From Edaphobacter lichenicola (lineage in GTDB: Bacteria > Acidobacteriota > Terriglobia > Terriglobales > Acidobacteriaceae): a stretch of 64,000 nucleotides of DNA. The DNA lies in assembly GCF_014201315.1 (NCBI RefSeq), contig NZ_JACHDY010000001.1, positions 620,001 to 684,000 on the forward strand, read 5' to 3'. The notes beneath the pieces were generated by a model that was not told the origin of the DNA, did not search any database, and saw only the letters and a program-made list of their open reading frames with translations. The translations under genes were made by a program, and so were the position numbers. Of the stretch, positions 26,791 through 34,658 are shown piece by piece; the stretch's first letter is position 1, and every line of letters starts with the position of its first letter.

Positions 26791-27321
26791 TTAGGCGGGA
26801 ACGTACGTCAACCTAATCACGTCCTCGCCAATTCGATCGCTGGCAACAAGACGGAGCGGCGGCCGGGGACCGGAGAAGTATGGCTTGCCGCGACCAAGCA
26901 CGACGGGGTGGAGGTAGAGTCGATACTCATCAATAAGACCAAGGTCAGTTAAGCTTCCTGCCAGGTCTGGTCCGGCAACTGCAATCTCCCCAACTGGCTG
27001 TGCCTTCAGCCCACGTATCACCGCCTCGACGTCATCCTCGACAAGTGTGGCGTTGGGTCCGACCGATTTTAACGTGCGCGACACAACCCACTTCGGACAG
27101 CTCCGCCACACCGCCGCGAACTCGTGTTCCTCCGCGTCCCAGTCCGGACGGTCTTCGTCCCAATAACGCATTATCTCGAACATGCGGCGACCGTATACCA
27201 TGCCCGTCAGGTCGCGCGTATGCTCTATGAAGACACGAAAGACCGCCGGGCTTGGCCTAAATGCCTGATGGTCGACGTAGCCATCCAAGGACTGGTTCAA
27301 TCCATACACGAGCCTTGCCAT
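26791..27321 (-). CDS. RibD C-terminal/dihydrofolate reductase-family protein
   Basis: 176 residues with the fold of the RibD C-terminal reductase: MARLVYGLNQSLDGYVD at the start, a GMVYGRRMFEIM helix, WVVSRTLKS, EIAVAGPDLAGSLTDLGLIDEYRLYLHP (here over about 110-138) and VVLGRGKPYF. Such stand-alone proteins probably bind NAD(P)H, and their substrates are unknown. ATG 27321 follows a GGTGGAGG. A longer frame adds five residues. It lies 26 bases after the membrane-protein gene on the same strand and so is probably co-transcribed. It lies downstream of an attC site and has lower GC than its surroundings, which suggests transfer. Confidence 0.85.
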   Translation of the reverse strand: MARLVYGLNQSLDGYVDHQAFRPSPAVFRVFIEHTRDLTGMVYGRRMFEIMRYWDEDRPDWDAEEHEFAAVWRSCPKWVVSRTLKSVGPNATLVEDDVEAVIRGLKAQPVGEIAVAGPDLAGSLTDLGLIDEYRLYLHPVVLGRGKPYFSGPRPPLRLVASDRIGEDVIRLTYVPA

Positions 27322-27347
27322 GTACAAAACCTCCACCGCTGTTTACG

Positions 27348-27776
27348 TCAGGAGCGCATGATTGAGGCCCGCGATAGCGCAATGCTGGCGACATAGCAGG
27401 CCAAAGAAATGATGATGCCTCTGAGAGGCGCGCTGAAAAAATAAACCTTGCAGAGCACAACAAAACCACCAAGCATTGCTAACCCGACAACGAGCAGGAA
27501 CGGAGAATGAAAGAGAAGTTGGCCATGAGCCAATGCAAGAAAACCAAAGACCAAGCCGAACAAAATAAGCCCCATGCTGTGGCTGACATTGAAGCCCACC
27601 CAACACCGCCACATTGTTGTTTCCTTCGTAAGGACAGGTGCAATCTGGCTCATGCTGATTTGCAGTGCTGGGTCACGAGGCGTGAGCAATGGCCCCCAGA
27701 ACGTATAAACGAGGTGGACGACTCCGAGCGTAAAGCTAATGCCAGCACTAAGAACCATGAGAATCTTTGCGGCCAA
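27348..27776 (-). CDS. Four-helix membrane protein, LIC_13387-like
   Basis: 142 residues with four hydrophobic segments (about 5-25, 60-80, 90-112, 116-136). The stretch LTPRDPALQISM, then VLTKETTMWRCWVGFNVSHSMG, matches the layout I know from the LIC_13387 family of small membrane proteins of unknown function. The likely start is TTG at 27776, with AGGGAGAG upstream. An ATG at 27758 is an alternative. Only 21 bases separate the start from the end of an attC recombination site (27798), the spacing found in integron gene cassettes. Confidence 0.75.
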   Translation of the reverse strand: MAAKILMVLSAGISFTLGVVHLVYTFWGPLLTPRDPALQISMSQIAPVLTKETTMWRCWVGFNVSHSMGLILFGLVFGFLALAHGQLLFHSPFLLVVGLAMLGGFVVLCKVYFFSAPLRGIIISLACYVASIALSRASIMRS

Positions 27777-27797
27777 GATGCTCTCCCTATTTTGTCG

Positions 27798-27869
27798 ACC
27801 TAACGCCTGGGTTAAGCCGCCGAGCAGCGCCCGAAGAGGTGGCTGGTCGGCTTGAACCCTGTGTTAGCG
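27798..27869 (-). other. Integron attC (59-base-element) recombination site
   Basis: On the minus strand the site reads CGCTAAC, then ACAGGGTTCAAGCCGACC, a variable loop, then GCGGCTTAACCCAGGC and GTTAGGT. The right core GTTAGGT fits GTTRRRY exactly, and the left core differs from RYYYAAC only at its first position. The inner arms GGGTTCAAGCCG and CGGCTTAACCC pair along their length except for one extra-helical base, the defining asymmetry of attC sites. Its total of 72 bp and its arms closely resemble the aadA-type site. Orientation implies that the next cassette gene begins at 27776 on the minus strand. No integrase gene or second attC was found in the window. Confidence 0.85.
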
Positions 27870-28225
27870 CCGCATCGCTGATCCCTTTCAGCTTTGCAAC
27901 GATTTCTCTATTTGCTCGCGATTGTATGCCGCATCGTTCTTTTGACGAAATACAAAGCGCAGCACACGCCAGGAACTCTCCGTTCACCGTTTTGACGGAT
28001 AGTTGGCGATAAATTCTCGTAGCACTCACAACCCGGGAATCGGTATGCCATCGGGAGGATTGTCGGCAACTCGGAGGTTACACCAGCGATGAGATGCGTC
28101 TGCCCGTAAAGTTTCGTGGCAGTATCCAGCAGCAACCCTCTTGACTCATCTGTTACTCTTGAATCAGAGAAAAGCTGTCGAAGCCCGGCCATCCAGGCCG
28201 GGCTTCCGCACTTAAGAAACCATAG
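27870..28225. other. Probable decayed cassette or coding remnant
   Basis: No convincing intact gene in about 355 bases. On the minus strand, protein-like stretches appear in two different frames: ATKLYGQTHLIAGVTSELPT around 28060-28120 and YRQLSVKTVNGEFLACAALC around 27960-28010. This could be a frame-shifted remnant of the gene that preceded the attC site. A GCCCGGCCATCCAGGCCGGGC hairpin-like sequence (about 28183-28204) lies next to the leader motif. Confidence 0.4.
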
Positions 28226-28290
28226 GAAGTCCAGACCTAAAGTATCGCAATCGAATACTTTGCACACTTTAGGGTAGGAGGGGGAGTACC
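28226..28290 (+). promoter_or_regulatory. Conserved leader motif with hairpin and GGGGGAGTACC box, copy 2
   Basis: GAAGTCCAGACCTAA is identical to 10387-10401. It runs into a stem AAAGTAT...ATACTTT, then GCACACTTTAG, and finally AGGGGGAGTACC. It ends four bases before the ATG of the TPR gene, so its G-rich end may double as ribosome-binding sequence here. Confidence 0.5.
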
Positions 28291-28294
28291 GGCA

Positions 28295-29671
28295 ATGCAC
28301 GACGCAGGAAACAGTAAACGAGAGCACAGAAGTTTGCTCTATCGAACTATCTCCGCTGTTCCGACATATTTATTTTGCGCCCTCGTGCTCGCCTCCGGGT
28401 CCATCAACGCACAGCTCCCGGCAGGCGCCATCGACACCACCGCCGCTCCCAAAACCGCACCGATCGACCCCGCCCGCGCCCAGGCCAACGAAGCCCTCGA
28501 CAAGCAGGACTATCCCACCGCCCTCAAGCTCCTCACCAACCTCACTGAAAAATCCCCCACCGACGCCCACCTCCTCTACGACCTCGCCTTCACCCAGGAC
28601 GCACTCGACCAGACCACCGCCGCCGAAGCCACCTACCGCCGCGCCATCGCCGCCGACCCCACCTACTTCGACCCCCATCTCGCCCTCGGCCTCCTCCTCG
28701 CCCGCGGCGGCCGCCTCACCGACGCCCACGCCGAACTCCTCAAAGCCACCACCCTCACCACCGACAACCCAGCCCTGAAAGCCCGCGCCTTCCGAGCCCT
28801 CGCCCGCATCGACCAGACCGCCAACCCCGCCGCCGCCAGCGACGAACTCCTCTCCGCCATCAAGATCACCCCCGAGACCCCCGATGACATCCTCCTCTCC
28901 GGCGAACTCGCCGAAGCCTCCGGCGACTACACAGCCGCCGAGCTCGCCTACCGCCGTCTCCTGGCAGTCGACCCCCAGAATCACGACGCCACCGCCGCCC
29001 TCACCCATCTCCTCCTGCGCCAACAGCGGCCCGACCAGGCCGAATCCCTCCTCACCGCCGCCCTCGCCAAAGACCCCGACAACCCTACCCTCAACGCCCA
29101 GCTCGCCAGCCTCTACGAGCAGCAGGGCAAGACCACCCAGGCCATCCCCCTCGCCGCCAAACTCCACGCCGCCCACCCAGAAGACGCCGCCATCACCCGT
29201 CTCCTCGCCCGTCTCTACAGCCGAAACCAGCAGTACGACCAGGCCGCCCCCCTCTACAACGGCCTCCTCACCAGATCCACGCAGGACCCGACCCTCCTCG
29301 ACGACAGCGCCGACGTCCAGATCCACCTCAAAAACTTCGCCGAAGCCGAGGCCCTCCTCAAGCGCGCCCTCGCCCAGCCGAACGCCTTCCCCAGCAAAGA
29401 CGACCTCGCCCAGGCCGCCAGCCATCTCGCCTTCGCAGCGTCCGCAAACAACGACCCCACAACAACCTTGCAAGCATTATCTATTCGTGATAAAGTGCTG
29501 CCACAGTCGCCGTCATCTCTGTTCCTCGCGGCAACTGCGCACGACAAACTGCACCACACCAAACAGGCGACCGACCTGTACAAACAGTTCCTCTCCGTGG
29601 CAAACGGCCAGTTTCCGGACGAGGAGTGGGAGGCCCGCCACCGTCTCCTCACCCTCGATCACCTGAAGTAG
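28295..29671 (+). CDS. Secreted or membrane-anchored TPR protein
   Basis: 458 residues. A hydrophobic stretch at about 23-42 (VPTYLFCALVLASGSINAQL) is a probable signal peptide. From residue 60 to the end there are roughly ten tetratricopeptide repeats with the usual A..LL....P.......L......G and DP.Y..PH or NP..... turns (TAAEATYRRAIAADPTYFDP). TPR arrays bind other proteins. ATG 28295 comes right after the leader box, and later starts would cut into the signal peptide. The two small secreted genes downstream (25 and 34 bases apart) probably form an operon with it. Confidence 0.82.
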   Translation: MHDAGNSKREHRSLLYRTISAVPTYLFCALVLASGSINAQLPAGAIDTTAAPKTAPIDPARAQANEALDKQDYPTALKLLTNLTEKSPTDAHLLYDLAFTQDALDQTTAAEATYRRAIAADPTYFDPHLALGLLLARGGRLTDAHAELLKATTLTTDNPALKARAFRALARIDQTANPAAASDELLSAIKITPETPDDILLSGELAEASGDYTAAELAYRRLLAVDPQNHDATAALTHLLLRQQRPDQAESLLTAALAKDPDNPTLNAQLASLYEQQGKTTQAIPLAAKLHAAHPEDAAITRLLARLYSRNQQYDQAAPLYNGLLTRSTQDPTLLDDSADVQIHLKNFAEAEALLKRALAQPNAFPSKDDLAQAASHLAFAASANNDPTTTLQALSIRDKVLPQSPSSLFLAATAHDKLHHTKQATDLYKQFLSVANGQFPDEEWEARHRLLTLDHLK

Positions 29672-29696
29672 GCAAGCGCTCCCTTCGAGGTGCGTT

Positions 29697-30164
29697 ATGA
29701 AATCGATCCGTCGGTTCGCTCTTCTTCTCTCCCTGCCGCTGCTTCTGTCCTCCCCCGCAACCGCTCGAGCCGCCTCCTTTGACGACAGCCTTCCCACTGC
29801 CCAGGCCCTGGCGCAGCTCGAACTTCGTGCCCAACAGGCCAATCCCCGCGATCAGTGTTTCCTCTACACTGAGCTCGTCCACGTCATGACCGAGATGGCC
29901 GGCAAACAGATGCTCAACGGCGACGTCGATCAGGCCACCGCTACCCTCAAGAAGGTCAACGCCTACGCGATGCTCATCCACATGGATATCGCCAGCAACT
30001 CCAAGCGCCTCAAGAACGCAGAAGAGCTGATGCATCACACCTCCTATCGCCTCGGCGAGTATCTCCATAAAGCCTCCAATGAAGATCGCGACACCCTGCA
30101 GGCAACCCTCAAGCAGCTCGACCAGGTCCACGACGAACTACTCGCTCAGGTCTTCAAACACTAA
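29697..30164 (+). CDS. Secreted helical protein of unknown function (155 aa)
   Basis: Signal peptide in residues 1-25 (LLLSLPLLLSSPATARA), then an all-helical chain: AQALAQLELRAQQANPRDQC, then YTELVHVMTEMAGKQMLNGD, LKKVNAYAMLIHMDIA and a final coiled-coil-like helix. One Cys is present in the mature part. AGGTGCG precedes the ATG. It sits between the TPR gene and another secreted protein on the same strand, with similar length and composition. No family recognised. Confidence 0.75.
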   Translation: MKSIRRFALLLSLPLLLSSPATARAASFDDSLPTAQALAQLELRAQQANPRDQCFLYTELVHVMTEMAGKQMLNGDVDQATATLKKVNAYAMLIHMDIASNSKRLKNAEELMHHTSYRLGEYLHKASNEDRDTLQATLKQLDQVHDELLAQVFKH

Positions 30165-30198
30165 GAACCAGACACCAGCAATCAACCATCAGGAACCG

Positions 30199-30735
30199 AT
30201 GCTCCGCAGACTCTCGCTCGTCCTTCTTCTGCTCTCGCTTGCTCCACACCTTCCCGCCCAGCGCACCGACGCCTCCCTCTCCGACGGCGAAGTCGAGCAG
30301 CTCCGAGAGGTCGCCTACTATCCCAACGATCGTGTTCTCCTCTTCATCAAGCTCCTCGACGCCCGCAACAAATCCATCCAGGATCTCTTCGCCAGTCCGC
30401 GTAAACCCGGCCGCGAGCAGGACACCCACGATCTCCTCGAGCAGTTCACCGCCATCGCCGACGAGCTCAACGACAACCTCGACGACTACGCCCCCCGCCA
30501 CCGCGACATCCGCAAAGCTCTCCCCAAGCTAGTCGAAGCCACCGAGCGCTGGGCCTCCAACATCAAAGCCCCGCCCGACAACGAAACCTACAACGTCTCT
30601 CGCAGGCTCGCCCTCGAAGCCGTCCACGACCTCCACGATCAAGCCACCCAACTCATCGAAGAGCAGAAGGCCTGGTTCCTTGCCCACCCACCCCCCAAAG
30701 AAAACAAGAACGCCCCCATCGACCTTCCCCGATAG
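30199..30735 (+). CDS. Secreted helical protein of unknown function (178 aa)
   Basis: Signal peptide MLRRLSLVLLLLSLAPHLPA and then a helical, acidic chain: DGEVEQLREVAYYPNDRVLLF, here about residues 29-49, followed by KLLDARNKSIQDLF, LLEQFTAIADELNDNLDDY and ALPKLVEATERWAS. The C-terminus is lysine- and proline-rich (HPPPKENK). It follows the preceding secreted gene by 34 bases. The three-gene set (TPR, 155 aa, 178 aa) looks like an envelope-associated unit whose role is not known to me. Confidence 0.75.
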   Translation: MLRRLSLVLLLLSLAPHLPAQRTDASLSDGEVEQLREVAYYPNDRVLLFIKLLDARNKSIQDLFASPRKPGREQDTHDLLEQFTAIADELNDNLDDYAPRHRDIRKALPKLVEATERWASNIKAPPDNETYNVSRRLALEAVHDLHDQATQLIEEQKAWFLAHPPPKENKNAPIDLPR

Positions 30736-30747
30736 CCTCGAAGAAAC

Positions 30748-30942
30748 TGTCCTGCCGGACGGGCCCACTGCGCGGGCAGCGGTCACTTCGTGACGCGTAT
30801 ACCCTGTCTTGGCAGATCATCGGCGCAGGTCCTCCCGTTGGTCGGAACCAACTTCTCTTCCGACCAACGGGAGGACCACGCGAAGCGGTATACAAGTCAC
30901 GAAGTGACCGCCCCACGCGCAGTGGGCCCGTCCGGCAGGACA
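30748..30942. repeat. Interspersed palindromic repeat, copy E (195 bp, complete)
   Basis: The longest copy: TGTCCTGCCGGACGGGCCCA at the left end, GGTCACTTCGTGACGCGTATAC, the inverted pair CCTCCCGTTGGTCGGA / CCGACCAACGGGAGG, GGTATACAAGTCACGAAGTGACC and the right end TGGGCCCGTCCGGCAGGACA. Here both inner and outer arms are intact, so the consensus can be read from it. Confidence 0.9.
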
Positions 30943-31028
30943 TTAGTCTAAGCGAACCTACCAACGCACTCCTCCACAGCCTCCCCTCTTATAAAATCGT
31001 CCTGTAGCACCAAGACAAGGACGAAGCC

Positions 31029-31871
31029 CTGACCACCCCGAAGCATCCCGGCCCCTCCCCCCTGCGCCAATTCCTGCAGCTCTTTTCATCGCCCTCGCCC
31101 ACTCTCTTCGACCACATCCCACCACCCGCAGCGCCGATCCGTCCTCACACACCACGCAAGCCCCGCGCCGCAAAATCCAAGTCCGCCGCCACCTCCCTCG
31201 TAGCCGTCTTCGAGGAGCAGTACCGCGAGCTCCGCCCCCGCGCCCCCATCCCTCCACTCGACATCCGCTTCCGCCGCTTCACCTCCCTCAACACCACCAT
31301 CCGCCTGCGCGAAGGCCGTCTCCACGTCCGCCTCTCCGACCTCCTCGAGTCCGCACCCGACTCCATCCACCACGCCATCGCCCACATCCTCCTCGCCAAG
31401 CTCTACAAGAAGCCCATCGCCCCCGCCCACGCCGACCGCTACCGCCGCCACGTCTCCTCCGAGGCCATCTCCCGCCAGGCCGAGCACATCCGCCAAACTC
31501 GCGGCCGCAAGCGCCTCTCCACCCCCTCCGGCCATCACTACGACCTCAACGAAGTCTTCGAATCCCTCAACACCCGCTTCTTCCACGGACTCCTCGGCCG
31601 CCCCACCCTCACCTGGTCGGCCCATCACGCCCGCCGCATGCTCGGCCACTACGACGCCGCCCACAACACCATCGTCGTCAGCCGCGTCTTCGACCGTCCC
31701 GACACCCCCCGCTGTGCCATCGAGTACCTCCTCTACCACGAGATGCTCCACCTCAAGCATCCCGTCCGCGTCAAAGCCGGCCGCCGCTGCGTCCACTCCC
31801 GCGAGTTCCAGGCCGAAGAGCGCCTCTTCCCCGAGCTAGAAGCCGCCAAAGCCTACCTCAAGCGCCTCTAA
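31029..31871 (+). CDS. SprT-like/M48-type zinc metallopeptidase with apparent CTG start
   Basis: The frame is open from a TAG at 31005 to the stop at 31871 (about 280 residues) but contains no ATG, GTG or TTG before 31638. The C-terminal part has HEMLHLKHP (HExxH) and a third ligand in CVHSREFQAEERLFPE, the layout of SprT/WSS1-type peptidases. Upstream, the sequence FRRFTSLNTTIRLREGRLHV, then a helix DSIHHAIAHILLAKLY, and LNEVFESLNTRFFHGLL are plainly protein-coding and typical of this family. CTG at 31029 has AAGGA seven bases upstream and is the best start. Beginning at ATG 31638 would leave only 77 residues and remove half of the domain. Confidence 0.75.
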   Translation: MTTPKHPGPSPLRQFLQLFSSPSPTLFDHIPPPAAPIRPHTPRKPRAAKSKSAATSLVAVFEEQYRELRPRAPIPPLDIRFRRFTSLNTTIRLREGRLHVRLSDLLESAPDSIHHAIAHILLAKLYKKPIAPAHADRYRRHVSSEAISRQAEHIRQTRGRKRLSTPSGHHYDLNEVFESLNTRFFHGLLGRPTLTWSAHHARRMLGHYDAAHNTIVVSRVFDRPDTPRCAIEYLLYHEMLHLKHPVRVKAGRRCVHSREFQAEERLFPELEAAKAYLKRL

Positions 31872-32084
31872 ACCCTTCCCCTGCAATCCGCGCAGCCCAA
31901 AATTTCACGCGCTGGCATAAGATCCCGTGCTACGATTCCGCAAAGCGAAGTCACCGTCGTCATTGCATCGGAAGCACGCGTAGGAATTAACAATCTCGAA
32001 GTCACCCGCCAGTCGCAACGGCTAATAGCAGAGTTACCTTCCGCAAGCAAAATCCAAATCACAAGAAAGAGCAGGTAGACCCCA

Positions 32085-32819
32085 ATGGATCTCTCCAAAC
32101 GAGCAGCAGCGGAGTTCTTCGGCACCTTCTGGCTTGTCTTCGGCGGCTGCGGCAGCGCCGTCCTCGCTGCGGCCTTCCCCAATCTGGGAATCGGCTTCGT
32201 CGGAGTAGCTCTGGCCTTCGGTCTCACCGTCCTCACCATGGCCTTCGCCATCGGCCACGTCTCCGGCTGCCACCTGAACCCCGCAGTCTCCATCGGCCTG
32301 GTCGTCGGCAAACGCTTCTCCCCCTCCGAGCTTCTGCCGTACATCGTCGCGCAGGTCCTCGGAGCCATCGCCGGCTCCGGCGTCCTCTACCTCATCGCCA
32401 GCGGCAAGCCCGGCTTCTCCCTCGCCGCCGGCTTCGCCTCCAACGGCTACGCCGACCACTCCCCCGGCGGCTACTCTCTCCTCGCCTGCTTCGTAGCCGA
32501 GGTCGTCCTCACCGCCTTCTTCTTGCTCGTCATCCTCGGTGCCACCGACGAGCGCGCCCCCAAAGGCTTCGCCCCCATCGCCATCGGCCTCTGCCTCACG
32601 CTGATCCACCTCATCAGCATCCCCGTCACCAACACCTCGGTCAACCCCGCCCGCAGCACCGGGCCAGCCATCTTCGTAGGAGGCTGGGCACTCAGCCAGC
32701 TATGGCTCTTCTGGGTAGCGCCAATCCTGGGAGCAATCCTCGGCGGCCTTGTCTCCACGGCCTTCTTCGCTGCCCCGCAGCCACCCCTCCGCGAAGAGAT
32801 GGCCCGCGACAAACCCTAG
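32085..32819 (+). CDS. aqpZ: Aquaporin Z-type water channel
   Basis: 244 residues with six transmembrane helices and two half-helices carrying the NPA boxes: [11 protein letters not shown] (about residue 66) and [13 protein letters not shown] (about 186). The selectivity arginine follows the second NPA (NPARS, where glycerol facilitators have NPARD). Together with the His in [11 protein letters not shown] this indicates a water-selective channel. A 30-residue insertion between helices 3 and 4 ([20 protein letters not shown]) is usual for AqpZ. The ATG at 32085 follows a GAGCAGGTAG. It stands alone between the peptidase and a repeat. Confidence 0.94.
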   Translation: MDLSKRAAAEFFGTFWLVFGGCGSAVLAAAFPNLGIGFVGVALAFGLTVLTMAFAIGHVSGCHLNPAVSIGLVVGKRFSPSELLPYIVAQVLGAIAGSGVLYLIASGKPGFSLAAGFASNGYADHSPGGYSLLACFVAEVVLTAFFLLVILGATDERAPKGFAPIAIGLCLTLIHLISIPVTNTSVNPARSTGPAIFVGGWALSQLWLFWVAPILGAILGGLVSTAFFAAPQPPLREEMARDKP

Positions 32820-32821
32820 AT

Positions 32822-32988
32822 GCCCACTGCGCATGACGCGGGCGGGCGTTCACACGCCTTTTTAAAGCCTCGCGTGCCTCCCGTTGATCGGAATCAACTT
32901 CTCCTCCGACCAACGGGAGGACCAGGCAAAGCGGTATACAAGTCACGAAGTGACCGCCTCGCGCGCAGCGAGCCCGTCCGGCAGGACA
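32822..32988. repeat. Interspersed palindromic repeat, copy F
   Basis: The left terminus is eroded (GCCCACTGCGC remains). The CTCCCGTTGATCGGA / TCCGACCAACGGGAGG pair, GGTATACAAGTCACGAAGTGACCGCC and the right terminus GAGCCCGTCCGGCAGGACA are clear. It lies between aqpZ and lgt, which converge. Confidence 0.82.
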
Positions 32989-32994
32989 CAATCC

Positions 32995-33846
32995 CTAAGA
33001 ACTAACCTCAACCACCGGCGCCACCACCACACTCCCCCGCCGAGTCACCACCAGCACAATCAACCCCACCACCACCGACCCCAGCGCCGCCACCTGCGCA
33101 TTGCTCATCCCCCAGTAAAGCCGCGGATTCACCCGCACAAACTCCACCAGAAACCGCGCAATCCCACTCAGAAAAAGATAAAGCCCAGTCATCCATCCCA
33201 GCGGCCTCGCCCTCTTCCCTAACCGCCAAAGCAGCCACCCCAGCGCCATCGCAAACAGAAACTCATACACCGGCGTAGGCTGCACCAGAGCATCCGGCGG
33301 AGTCGGCAACACCAGCGCATCCTTCGCCATATGCACTCCCCACGGCAACGTCGTATTGATCCCGTAGTCCCCATCGCCCGAAGTCAAACACCCAATCCGC
33401 CCCACGCCATATCCAATCGCCGCCGCAGGAGCCGCCAGATCCAGCATCCGCACCGCAGCCTTCCCCCCACTCAATCCATCAGGCTTAGCAAGCCGACCCT
33501 GCCACATCAGCATCGCGATCCCAGCCAGCATCCCGCCGAACCACGCAAACCCCGCCTGGAACCAGTGCAGAAAGTCCATGGCCACCGCAAACGGCCGATG
33601 CCATCCCGGAGCGATAATCTGCCGAAACGCCGCATAAAGATCCGCCGGATTCTGCAACTCATGCCACGCCTTCGCGCCCAGCACTCCCGCGATCACCACA
33701 AACGCCACCACGTTCAGCGCATCAGCACCCACGCCGTTCCGAACAAAGTTCTTATGCAGCACCACCGTCGCCGCCACCGCCGCCAGCCACAACAACAACC
33801 CAAACGTACCCAGGTGAATCGGGCCAATATCGATATAGGGAAACAT
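32995..33846 (-). CDS. lgt: Prolipoprotein diacylglyceryl transferase
   Basis: The inner-membrane enzyme that adds diacylglycerol from phosphatidylglycerol to the lipobox cysteine, the step before LspA. 283 residues with seven hydrophobic segments. The Lgt signature region is GYGVGRIGCLTSGDGDYG (about residues 145-162), with the conserved arginine. FAWFGGMLAG and the C-terminal GMSNAQ/FLVEFVRV box also match. The protein starts MFPYIDIGPIHLG, typical for the family. It is divergent from hpt; the 66 bases between hold AT-rich -10-like sequences (TATAAAAGTATAA). Confidence 0.93.
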   Translation of the reverse strand: MFPYIDIGPIHLGTFGLLLWLAAVAATVVLHKNFVRNGVGADALNVVAFVVIAGVLGAKAWHELQNPADLYAAFRQIIAPGWHRPFAVAMDFLHWFQAGFAWFGGMLAGIAMLMWQGRLAKPDGLSGGKAAVRMLDLAAPAAAIGYGVGRIGCLTSGDGDYGINTTLPWGVHMAKDALVLPTPPDALVQPTPVYEFLFAMALGWLLWRLGKRARPLGWMTGLYLFLSGIARFLVEFVRVNPRLYWGMSNAQVAALGSVVVGLIVLVVTRRGSVVVAPVVEVSS

Positions 33847-33912
33847 AATCCTCGCTCTATAAAAGTATAACGGCCTTTGCCTCAGCCCCCCACTCGCGTT
33901 AGCCTATCCCTT
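33847..33912. promoter_or_regulatory. Divergent promoter region lgt/hpt
   Basis: The only intergenic DNA between two divergent genes. CTATAAAAGTATAAC offers -10-like hexamers for both directions. No confident -35 boxes. Confidence 0.35.
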
Positions 33913-34476
33913 ATGGCCACCAGCACGCCCGTCTTCCCCCCCGCCGCAGAGATGGAGATTCTCTTCTCCAAACAACAGATCGCCGACCGCACCCGCGAGA
34001 TAGGAGCCCAGATCTCCGCCGACTACAAGGGTCAGTCCATCGTCCTCATCGGCGTCCTCAAAGGCGCAGCCATCTTCCTCGCCGACCTCGCCCGCGCCAT
34101 TCAGGTCGACAACACCTTCGACTTCGTCGCCGTCTCCAGCTACGGCCGCGCCCGCGTCTCCTCCGGCGCCGTCAAACTCATCAAGGACATCGACAACCCC
34201 ATCGAAGGCAAGCACGTCATCATCGTCGAAGACATTCTGGATACCGGCCTCACCCTCAGCTACCTCCGCGGCCTCATGCTGCAACACAAGCCCGCCTCGC
34301 TAAAGATCGCCAGCTGCCTCGACAAACCCGAGCGCCGCCTCGTCCCCATCGAAGCCGACTACGTAGCCTTCAGGATCCCCAACAAGTTCGTCATCGGCTA
34401 CGGCATGGACTACGCCGAGCGCTACCGCGGCGTAGAAGACATCCGCATCTTCCCCTCCGACGTCGCCGGCCACTAG
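33913..34476 (+). CDS. hpt: Hypoxanthine phosphoribosyltransferase
   Basis: Purine salvage: hypoxanthine or guanine plus PRPP gives IMP or GMP. 187 residues, the usual size. The PRPP-binding motif is VIIVEDILDTGLTL (about 98-111). VLIGVLKGAAIFLADL (about 45-60) is the flexible-loop lead. SYGRARVSSG corresponds to the catalytic loop, and VAFRIPNKFVIGYGMDYAERYR is the C-terminal specificity segment. The ATG at 33913 was chosen over an upstream frame start because it fits the family N-terminus (EILFSKQQIADRTREIG). Confidence 0.95.
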   Translation: MATSTPVFPPAAEMEILFSKQQIADRTREIGAQISADYKGQSIVLIGVLKGAAIFLADLARAIQVDNTFDFVAVSSYGRARVSSGAVKLIKDIDNPIEGKHVIIVEDILDTGLTLSYLRGLMLQHKPASLKIASCLDKPERRLVPIEADYVAFRIPNKFVIGYGMDYAERYRGVEDIRIFPSDVAGH

Positions 34477-34506
34477 CCACAGCCACACATTTGCCTTGCT
34501 TTTTTT

Positions 34507-34527
34507 GTACAAACGTACACGTTGTAC
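34507..34527. promoter_or_regulatory. Orphan operator-like palindrome
   Basis: GTACAA-ACGTACACG-TTGTAC, with a further GTACTGAGTGTAC just beyond, has the form of TetR-family operators. No intact regulator gene is adjacent. The reading frames beside it are too short and unlike TetR. It may control the RibD-C gene at 34659 or be left over from a lost regulator. Confidence 0.4.
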
Positions 34528-34658
34528 TGAGTGTACCGGGACAAAGTCGTCGTCATGTCTGGGCGTTCCACGGAGCAGATACGCGAGTTGCTCCGCTCAA
34601 ACCTGATTACGTCATCACGGGCGGGAGCTAATCAGAACTTCGAAACCGAGGAGCATAC

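Noticed and set aside
27908..28327. A 139-codon minus-strand frame upstream of the attC site, considered as an intact cassette gene
   Set aside because: It runs through the leader hairpin, its composition is not protein-like over most of its length, and better coding signal switches frame inside it. Listed only as a possible remnant.
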